From contig JAQERH010000004.1 in assembly GCA_027698105.1 (NCBI GenBank), positions 41,944 through 105,943 of the forward strand: a stretch of 64,000 nucleotides of DNA. Direction: 5' to 3'. This DNA comes from Lachnospiraceae bacterium AM93-12TA (lineage in GTDB: Bacteria; Bacillota; Clostridia; Lachnospirales; Lachnospiraceae). Under the pieces are notes generated by a model. It searched no databases. It was not told where the DNA came from and saw nothing but the letters and a program-made list of their open reading frames with translations. Below are positions 59,120 to 64,000 of this stretch, piece after piece. Both the position numbers and the translations under genes were made by a program. How positions within the stretch are numbered: position 1 is the stretch's first letter; each line of letters starts with the position of its first letter.

Positions 59120-60484
59120 TTATTTACTTTCATCCCAGACTGCATGGGGGTGTTTGTGCCACCATTTAAAAATGACAGGAACAATAATCAAAGCGGCCAG
59201 GTAAATCAGAATAGGAGCAACTGCTGCAATCCAGTTTCCCTGTACGCAGGCTACCGGTACAGCTGCCAAAGCAAAAATCTCAATAATCGACTCAATCGGT
59301 GTTACGATGGCTGCATCGTCCAGTGTACAGCTCTTGTTCTCCGGATCCACGATTCTGAGAAGCGCCATTCCAATGGCTGTTACGCCAGTAGAATATCCAT
59401 ATACGTAAATGCCTCTCTCAAACCACTCCTGTTTTAACAGGCGAGGAGCAATTACTGTAAAGTGGAATACAACCCATGCGATACCGAACAGCATCAAAAG
59501 TCCAAATGGTACTGCATACTCAATAATAACCGGAATTTTAATAGATGCTACTCCGAAAAATACTAAGAAATCAGTTGCGCAGCTTCCCATACGGGAAATA
59601 ATCCGGTTGTCCACATACTTGTCTGCCTTAATTCCCTTTAACAGGAAGTGGAACACAATGGCTACCAGGAAACCTACGGAAAAGCTTGGAACGCCCAGTC
59701 CAGTTGCCGCCTGAATTGCGTTGGTAAGAAGGTAACCAATTCCTGTCGGAATCAGAATCAGCATTAAGTGCCATGCAAGAGGATCAATCGCCATAGGAGA
59801 AACTGTTTCCTCGCCAAGCACCGGTCTCTTTCCTTCCTGAATCAGTCCTGTTCTCATATCCTCAGGAAGCTGGCTGAAGTCCTTAACAAACTTTGTATAA
59901 TTTTTCTTGGTTCCGATTTTAATGAGAATAATTCCGCCGAAAATTCCTGTTAAAATTCCAACGGTTGCAGAAGTCATACCCAGGTCTGTAGCATCTGCCC
60001 AGCCCAGAGAATCAAGGGTTGCTCCCAGAGCTGCCGCTGTACCGTGTCCTCCCTGGAAACCTGCCGGAATCAGCATTCCGAATGCCGGGTTTAATTCTGG
60101 CTCAATCACTTTCAGAACCAGCATGGAGAAGATAATCGGTACTGCATACTGAAATGCCCATCCGATATTTCTGAAGCAGTAATAGCTTCCGATTCTGTCA
60201 AAGTTGGTCTTCCATCCGCCGCTGCTGAAGTTAAATCCTCTCAGTCCGATGGATACGAACACTGCGATAATTAAAAGTCCTGCATAGGAACCGAACTGTG
60301 AAGAAAAATTGATGATTCCAAATCCGTTCTGGCCCATGGCAAGTCCAATGAAACCTGCTAACAGGCTGACAGGAACGAATAAGCTCTGCAGTATCTTAAT
60401 CTTCTCTCTCAATAATTTTGCTGCAAATAAGAATATTCCTGCCCACATAAAATCTATCAGCATTGAGTAAGCATTAAATTCCAT
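59120..60484 (-). CDS. ESS family sodium symporter (GltS-like)
   Basis: The 454-residue membrane protein belongs to the glutamate:sodium symporter family (GltS, ESS). About ten to eleven hydrophobic helices are visible, with the two typical re-entrant-like motifs including GFQGGHGTAAALGATLDSLG and the symmetry-related YSTGVTAIGMALLR. GltS carries glutamate with sodium. Here it heads an operon of sugar-phosphate type enzymes, so the substrate may be a sugar-modified amino acid. The inference rests on context. An AT-rich palindrome precedes it. Confidence 0.88.
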   Translation of the reverse strand: MEFNAYSMLIDFMWAGIFLFAAKLLREKIKILQSLFVPVSLLAGFIGLAMGQNGFGIINFSSQFGSYAGLLIIAVFVSIGLRGFNFSSGGWKTNFDRIGSYYCFRNIGWAFQYAVPIIFSMLVLKVIEPELNPAFGMLIPAGFQGGHGTAAALGATLDSLGWADATDLGMTSATVGILTGIFGGIILIKIGTKKNYTKFVKDFSQLPEDMRTGLIQEGKRPVLGEETVSPMAIDPLAWHLMLILIPTGIGYLLTNAIQAATGLGVPSFSVGFLVAIVFHFLLKGIKADKYVDNRIISRMGSCATDFLVFFGVASIKIPVIIEYAVPFGLLMLFGIAWVVFHFTVIAPRLLKQEWFERGIYVYGYSTGVTAIGMALLRIVDPENKSCTLDDAAIVTPIESIIEIFALAAVPVACVQGNWIAAVAPILIYLAALIIVPVIFKWWHKHPHAVWDESK

Positions 60485-60538
60485 GTTCTCTCTCCCCTCT
60501 TAATTTTTATTTTCCTTTTCCCAGAATATTTTCTTTTG

Positions 60539-60562
60539 ATATAATATTTTATAATATTATAT
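60539..60562. promoter_or_regulatory. AT-rich inverted repeat before the transporter operon
   Basis: ATATAATATT and AATATTATAT are perfect complements around TTAT, 55 bases before the transporter start. It resembles the palindromes before the other units of the cluster and is a probable GntR operator. Confidence 0.6.
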
Positions 60563-60580
60563 TTGATTGTATTATACTAT

Positions 60581-60994
60581 TTATTTATGCAGTAAGACAG
60601 CAGCTTCTTTTCTCACCATCTCCAGCTCTTCTGCCGTCATATCACAGTAGGTGCTGTTCTGCTCTGTCGTTCCGGCATCCTGAACATAGATAAGCTTTGT
60701 GTCCTTTTCTGTAATGGTATTAAACCAGGTTTCCTGAGGAACATTGTAAACCTTTCCAGGCTCCATTAAAGTCAGGTCAATCTGGAACCCCTCATTTTCC
60801 CTGGATGCTGTCAGCAGAACTGCCTTGCCCTGTACAAGAACAAACTGCTCGTCTGTCTCGTGATGAACCTCTAAATACTTGATTTCCCCTATGTCATTAT
60901 TAGGCTTCCAGTTTTTTATGCACATTACCCAATGTCCATTGTTGTAAACGCACTCAATTCCTTCACCCTGGTATTCAAAAACCTCCGCTTTCAA
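60581..60994 (-). CDS. Cupin domain protein
   Basis: The 137-residue protein has a single cupin barrel: EVHHETDEQFVLVQGKAVLL in motif 1 and PGKVYNVPQETWFNTITEKD in motif 2. The first motif keeps the HH-x-x-x-E/Q pattern for metal binding. The N-terminal part (EYQGEGIECVYNNGHWVMCIKNW) resembles small cupins linked to sugar isomerase roles. It has its own AT-rich upstream palindrome and lies between the transporter and the deglycase. It may be an isomerase or anomerase for the pathway; this is inferred. Confidence 0.8.
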   Translation of the reverse strand: MKAEVFEYQGEGIECVYNNGHWVMCIKNWKPNNDIGEIKYLEVHHETDEQFVLVQGKAVLLTASRENEGFQIDLTLMEPGKVYNVPQETWFNTITEKDTKLIYVQDAGTTEQNSTYCDMTAEELEMVRKEAAVLLHK

Positions 60995-61063
60995 ATGATT
61001 CCCTCCAATCTTCTTCTTTACATACCTTTTGTTCTTGTTTTATCGGCCGATTGCTTATGTCAT

Positions 61064-61077
61064 TATAATATATTATA
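61064..61077. promoter_or_regulatory. AT-rich palindrome before the cupin gene
   Basis: TATAATATATTATA is perfectly symmetric, 70 bases before the cupin start, and is followed at a short distance by a TATCGGC (61041-61047) also found in the arms of the GntR-proximal palindrome. Confidence 0.5.
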
Positions 61078-61191
61078 TATCGTTATGCTGTCAATAGCTT
61101 TTTACGCTTTTTTTAGCTATTTTTTACAATTTACTTTTCTTTCAGCTGAACAGTTATGATAAAACTGCTTATCCCAATCTCTGTTTTTATC

Positions 61192-61218
61192 AAAAAAGGC
61201 AGCAGAACTGCCTTTTTT
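61192..61218 (-). terminator. Terminator after the deglycase gene
   Basis: AAAAAAGGCAG and CTGCCTTTTTT form a perfect 11-bp stem; on the minus strand the stem ends in TTTTTT. It marks the end of the frlD-frlB unit. Confidence 0.9.
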
Positions 61219-61261
61219 CAGCTCTGCCGCCTCTTTAATTTTCAATCCAGAGTACTTCTGC

Positions 61262-62239
61262 CTAGTACTCTACCTTCCACATATAACGTCTCTCATCCAT
61301 AGAATGGCCTCTCACCTCTGCCATCTGAGCTACGTAGTATCTCTCAATCGGGATCATGACAACCGGGTTAAAGAACTCTGCTACTTCCGGCGCAATTCTG
61401 CCCTGGTTTAACTCCTTAAAATCAATGATAATATAATTCTCTGCATACTGCTTCAGGAACTTCAGACATCTCTCGTCTAAGGCTCTTGTTCTTCCTTCGC
61501 TCATTAAGAGTACCATCGGAAGCTGTTTATCTGTAGTCTCGAACGGTCCGTGGAAATACTCTCCTGTGTGCAGGCATACGGCATGCTTCCACTGCATTTC
61601 CATGAAATGGCAGCAGCACATGGAATAAGCCACGCCATAGTTAGGGCCTGATGCCAGCACATAAAAGATCGGCTCATCTTTATAGGTGTCAGCCCACTTC
61701 TGAGCGATTGGAAGAGCCTTCTCTTTTCCCTCTGCAACGATCCGATCAATCTCTGCATAAGCTGCCATAGCCTTGTCATAGTTTTCGTAGTTTTCAAACT
61801 GCTTTAATAACTCAAATCCAATACGGAGCGCATTCGCCTGGTTAGAATCGCTGTATACCTGGTCGTCTCCATTGGAGTAGGTTACGACATACTGGCCTAC
61901 CTGTGCCATACCTGTCTCCATAGAACCTGTCATGGCAATTGTAACTGCGCCTGCAGCATTGGCTGTCTTCACTGCCTCTACTGTCTCCGGTGTTGCCTTT
62001 AAGGAGCAGATCACAGCCACACATCTGTTGTCTAACTCCTTTGGTGTAGCATGTACAAACTCATTACTTGTGTAGGTAGTAGCGCCAAATGTCTTCGCCT
62101 CGCTCTGAAGCAGGTAAAGGCCTGGGAAAATCGCTGCCTTAGAACCGCCGCAGGCAACAAAATATACATGCTTTAAACCGCCTGCCTGGTCCATCTTTAC
62201 CTTAATTTCGCTTACAATCTCTTTTACTGTCTTTGTCAT
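61262..62239 (-). CDS. frlB: SIS-domain deglycase, FrlB-like
   Basis: The 325-residue protein has two SIS (sugar isomerase) domains and resembles FrlB, which cleaves fructoselysine-6-phosphate to glucose-6-phosphate and lysine. Matching parts are VYFVACGGSKAA near the start, the AVICSLKATPETVEAVK block, the HTGEYFHGPFE segment, which carries the conserved Glu and His of the FrlB-type active site, and the MDERRYMWKVEY C terminus (FrlB ends similarly DERRYY-VEY). The amine half released here need not be lysine. It is preceded by the kinase gene 29 bases away. Confidence 0.85.
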   Translation of the reverse strand: MTKTVKEIVSEIKVKMDQAGGLKHVYFVACGGSKAAIFPGLYLLQSEAKTFGATTYTSNEFVHATPKELDNRCVAVICSLKATPETVEAVKTANAAGAVTIAMTGSMETGMAQVGQYVVTYSNGDDQVYSDSNQANALRIGFELLKQFENYENYDKAMAAYAEIDRIVAEGKEKALPIAQKWADTYKDEPIFYVLASGPNYGVAYSMCCCHFMEMQWKHAVCLHTGEYFHGPFETTDKQLPMVLLMSEGRTRALDERCLKFLKQYAENYIIIDFKELNQGRIAPEVAEFFNPVVMIPIERYYVAQMAEVRGHSMDERRYMWKVEY

Positions 62240-62268
62240 CTCTGTATCCTCCTCATTATAATAAATAT

Positions 62269-63135
62269 TTACTGAATCTCTTTTCCATGGCCAAATGCGC
62301 CCTGAACCATACAGGTCTTAGCGGCAAAGGCTGCGCCTGCGGCCATCGCCTCTTTAATAAAGGTTTCCTTTAATTCCTCTGCCTTCTCCGGATGCTCTGC
62401 GTTCTTTTCCAGATTTCCTACATAAGAAAGTAAAAAAGCTGTTGCAAAGGAATCTCCCGCCCCCAATGTGTCTACTGCTTCCACTAATTTCGGCTCCTGC
62501 GTATAAAAGTTTTTTCCATTATACAATACAGAACCATAGCTGCCTCTCGTGGCTATCACCATCGGACATCCTGCTTTGTAAATCGTGCGGCAAATCTCTT
62601 TGGCTTCCGCCTCTGGCACAGATCCACAGGATAAAAAGGCATATTTCACATACGGAGCTACCTGCGCTACTTTTTCTTTTTCCTTCCACTGTCCAGAAAA
62701 ATCATAGGAAACTGATAAACCTGCCTCAGCCAATTTAGGAAGCTGACTGTCAAAATGGCTGTTATTGCTCGTGTGAATATGGGAAAACTCCTTGACGTAT
62801 TCCATATCATCCGCATCCAGAATTACTGGATATTCCTTTGCAATTCCGCCTTTATTACTTCCTAAAAATACTCTGTCTCCATCCACTAAAGTCACTCTGG
62901 CATATCCGTTTTCTCCATCATGCTGTCTGCAACGCTCATGTTTTACTTCCAGTTTATCCAGAGTAGCCAGTATGTGAGCCGCTACTTCATCACGTCCGAA
63001 TGTTCCCATATAGGAGGCATCCGCTCCTAGCATTTTTGCATAAACAGCAAAATTTAACGCCTGTCCTCCTGGAAACATGGTATTAAGATGAATGTATTTA
63101 TCACATACGTTATCACCAATACCAATAACTTTCAT
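62269..63135 (-). CDS. frlD: PfkB-family kinase, FrlD-like
   Basis: The 288-residue kinase has the N-terminal signature GIGDNVCDKYIHLNTMFPGG and QALNFAVYAKMLG of fructoselysine 6-kinase, and the C-terminal DTLGAGDSFATAFLLSY with the catalytic Asp. FrlD phosphorylates fructoselysine at C6 before FrlB cleaves it. It forms a two-gene unit with the FrlB-like gene, which supports the function in Amadori-type compound catabolism. The exact sugar-amine is unknown. An AT-rich palindrome stands upstream. Confidence 0.86.
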   Translation of the reverse strand: MKVIGIGDNVCDKYIHLNTMFPGGQALNFAVYAKMLGADASYMGTFGRDEVAAHILATLDKLEVKHERCRQHDGENGYARVTLVDGDRVFLGSNKGGIAKEYPVILDADDMEYVKEFSHIHTSNNSHFDSQLPKLAEAGLSVSYDFSGQWKEKEKVAQVAPYVKYAFLSCGSVPEAEAKEICRTIYKAGCPMVIATRGSYGSVLYNGKNFYTQEPKLVEAVDTLGAGDSFATAFLLSYVGNLEKNAEHPEKAEELKETFIKEAMAAGAAFAAKTCMVQGAFGHGKEIQ

Positions 63136-63154
63136 AATTTCACCCCTTTGTTAG

Positions 63155-63186
63155 TATATTATTATATAATGTTATAATATAATATA
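63155..63186. promoter_or_regulatory. AT-rich inverted repeat before the frlD-like gene
   Basis: TATATTAT and ATAATATA flank an inner TATAATGTTATA, in part matching ATATAATGTTAT in the palindrome before the GntR gene. It is 20 bases from the start and is a probable operator. Confidence 0.6.
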
Positions 63187-63221
63187 AGTTCATATTCTCT
63201 AATTTGTCAAGACCTTTTTGC

Positions 63222-63263
63222 AAAAAAGCTGGAACTCTTGAAACAACAGAGAGTTCCAGCCAT
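63222..63263 (-). terminator. Terminator upstream of the frl-type cluster
   Basis: GCTGGAACTCT pairs with AGAGTTCCAGC and on the minus strand a TTTTTT follows. It shields the cluster from transcripts coming from the toxin and rRNA side. Confidence 0.8.
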
Positions 63264-63391
63264 AATAAAAATCTGATTTACTCATATTATGCTTATATTA
63301 TTTTATCAGGTATATTGCAATCCAAAATCGCATATGCTATAATGCCAATAGGCTAAAAGATAGAAGTTATCCATGTCGGATGACCTAAACA

Positions 63392-63421
63392 AAAAACCCA
63401 GTGCTGGAACACTGGGTTTTT
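63392..63421. terminator. Terminator of the second toxin gene
   Basis: AAAAACCCAGTG and CACTGGGTTTTT form a perfect 12-bp stem, 52 bases after the toxin stop on the minus strand. It is symmetric. Confidence 0.85.
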
Positions 63422-63472
63422 CTATTCCTAATTTCGGAGTGGGAAGGCTTAAACCCACAGGCTGATTACCGA

Positions 63473-63559
63473 CTACTTACCGCCATCCAGCCATTTGCAA
63501 ATGAGATGGCTAATCACACCTGCCGCAACAGCGATAATCAAAGATAGAAGAATTTCCAC
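63473..63559 (-). CDS. Small hydrophobic peptide, possible type I toxin (28 aa)
   Basis: The GTG-started peptide VEILLSLIIAVAAGV then ISHLICKWLDGGK has one hydrophobic helix and a short charged tail, a pattern seen in type I toxins and small membrane peptides of clostridia. GGGAGG lies a few bases before the GTG. The leader contains TTACCGCCTCC, of which TTACCGCC can pair with GGCGGTAA at the 3' end of the coding region and CGCCTCC with the ribosome site. An extended -10 (TGGTATAAT, 63608-63616 on the minus strand) precedes it. I did not find a clear antisense RNA gene. Confidence 0.65.
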   Translation of the reverse strand: MEILLSLIIAVAAGVISHLICKWLDGGK

Positions 63560-63607
63560 GTCAGACACCTCCCTTCCGTACCTGTCTAGGAGGCGGTAAC
63601 ATCATAA

Positions 63608-63613
63608 ATTATA
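63608..63613 (-). promoter_or_regulatory. Extended -10 box of the second toxin gene
   Basis: On the minus strand TGGTATAAT lies about 50 bases before the GTG start. The -35 region is weak, as is common with extended -10 promoters. Confidence 0.5.
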
Positions 63614-63732
63614 CCATAGTATTATTTGCTTCTCTACTTATTTTTGACTTCACATGCAGTTTTGTTATTCATCACTTAATTTTTTCCGGGTGTTTACAGA
63701 TGTCTACTATTTTTCAAAAAACTCCAGAAAAC

Positions 63733-63773
63733 AAAAAAGGCCGGAACCCTTGATAATTCAAGGAATTCCAGCC
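63733..63773 (-). terminator. Terminator of the rRNA-tRNA transcript
   Basis: GGCTGGAA and CCTTGA pair with TCAAGG and TTCCGGCC (one bulge), followed on the minus strand by TTTTTT, just downstream of tRNA-Gly. Confidence 0.8.
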
Positions 63774-63782
63774 AATAAAAAA

Positions 63783-63854
63783 AGCGCGAGACGGGATTCG
63801 AACCCGCGACCCTCGCCTTGGCAAGGCGATACTCCACCACTGAGCCACTCGCGC
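63783..63854 (-). tRNA. tRNA-Gly (GCC)
   Basis: The minus strand folds to a cloverleaf: acceptor GCGCGAG/CTCGCGC, D arm GCTC...GAGT, anticodon stem TCGCC/GGCGA with loop TTGCCAA, and T arm GCGGG-TTCGAAT-CCCGT. The anticodon GCC is at 63820-63822. The CCA end is not encoded. It lies 119 bases after the 23S rRNA 3' end, with no 5S rRNA between. Confidence 0.97.
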
Positions 63855-63973
63855 ATTTGAGATAATCATTTATCTCTCTATTTAATTTTTGAGGTTTATC
63901 TGATACATACCCTCAAAACCACACATTGAATCTACTCTCTATCTTTCCATCCTTCTTCTCTACCCAACCTCTT

Positions 63974-64000
63974 GGTTAAGCCCTCGACCGATTAGTAACA
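63974..64000 (-). rRNA. 23S ribosomal RNA, 3' end (partial)
   Basis: The minus strand reads TACTAATCGGTCGAGG then GCTTAACC, the universal 3'-terminal sequence of 23S rRNA (terminal helix with the 5' GGUUAAG). The rest of the gene lies beyond the window. The mature end may extend one or two bases past 63974. Confidence 0.9.

Overview
The window is a chromosomal segment of a low-to-mid GC (close to 50% by eye) anaerobic Firmicute, most probably a gut Lachnospiraceae/Clostridium-type organism. Pointers are strong AGGAGG ribosome binding sites, a group B [FeFe] hydrogenase, MecA, CwlD, SipW-dependent BsaA/TasA-like proteins, a sortase B, Hol_Tox-type small toxins and a fructoselysine-type gene cluster. 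I see no phage, no CRISPR array and no insertion sequence with a complete transposase; the two Rpn-family genes are the only mobile-like coding sequences.

Layout. 20-2972 (minus): a DUF436 protein, chorismate synthase and a lactonase. 3256-7697 (plus): an XRE-cupin regulator followed by a polyamine ABC importer, potA-potB-potCD, in which permease PotC and binding protein PotD are one polypeptide. 7859-9893 (minus): a NifX/NifB-like protein and a monomeric [FeFe] hydrogenase. 10222-12211: nagB and nagA, convergent, for N-acetylglucosamine use. 12237-24692 (minus): housekeeping genes (trmL, aminotransferase with an Lrp regulator, VanW protein, exonuclease, nth, B12-binding radical SAM protein, dCMP deaminase, Sua5/TsaC, cwlD, a GH18/SH3 protein). 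25288-27822 (minus): a small hypothetical protein, a P-loop protein and a Ser/Thr kinase fused to a related P-loop domain; both P-loops lack the Walker A lysine. 28039-29562: mecA, a 66-residue DUF1858 protein read through an in-frame TGA (a probable selenoprotein), and a two-cluster ferredoxin.

30674-47649 is an accessory surface region: sortase B, a tandem duplication of an Rpn nuclease gene, and a long minus-strand array encoding a 1658-residue two-VWA surface protein, five BsaA/TasA-like secreted proteins (one of them divergent at its signal peptide), the signal peptidase SipW and an LPKTG-anchored BsaA-like protein. Upstream lies a SARP/BTAD regulator with a degenerate GGDEF-like tail. 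A small type I toxin cassette, flanked by 40-bp direct repeats, sits between regulator and array. The set looks like an export and assembly system for extracellular filaments.

47838-51926 carries thrH, map and a KdpDE-like two-component pair. 52040-63135 (minus) is a catabolic cluster: GntR/UbiC regulator, YjbQ, amidohydrolase, two PfkB kinases, an FGGY kinase, a BtpA/SgcQ protein, two FrlC-like epimerases, an ESS (glutamate-type) sodium symporter, a cupin and an FrlB-like SIS deglycase. Four AT-rich palindromes precede its transcription units and the regulator, which suggests one local regulon. I infer breakdown of a glycated amino acid or related sugar-amine conjugate. The window ends with a second small toxin-like gene, tRNA-Gly(GCC) and the 3' end of a 23S rRNA gene.

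A family of hairpins with unrelated long stems but a shared loop core (GTGACTT...TGGAAC) recurs at 7.7, 7.8, 8.3, 11.0, 49.7, 49.8, 49.95 and 51.9 kb and is not explained by ordinary terminators.
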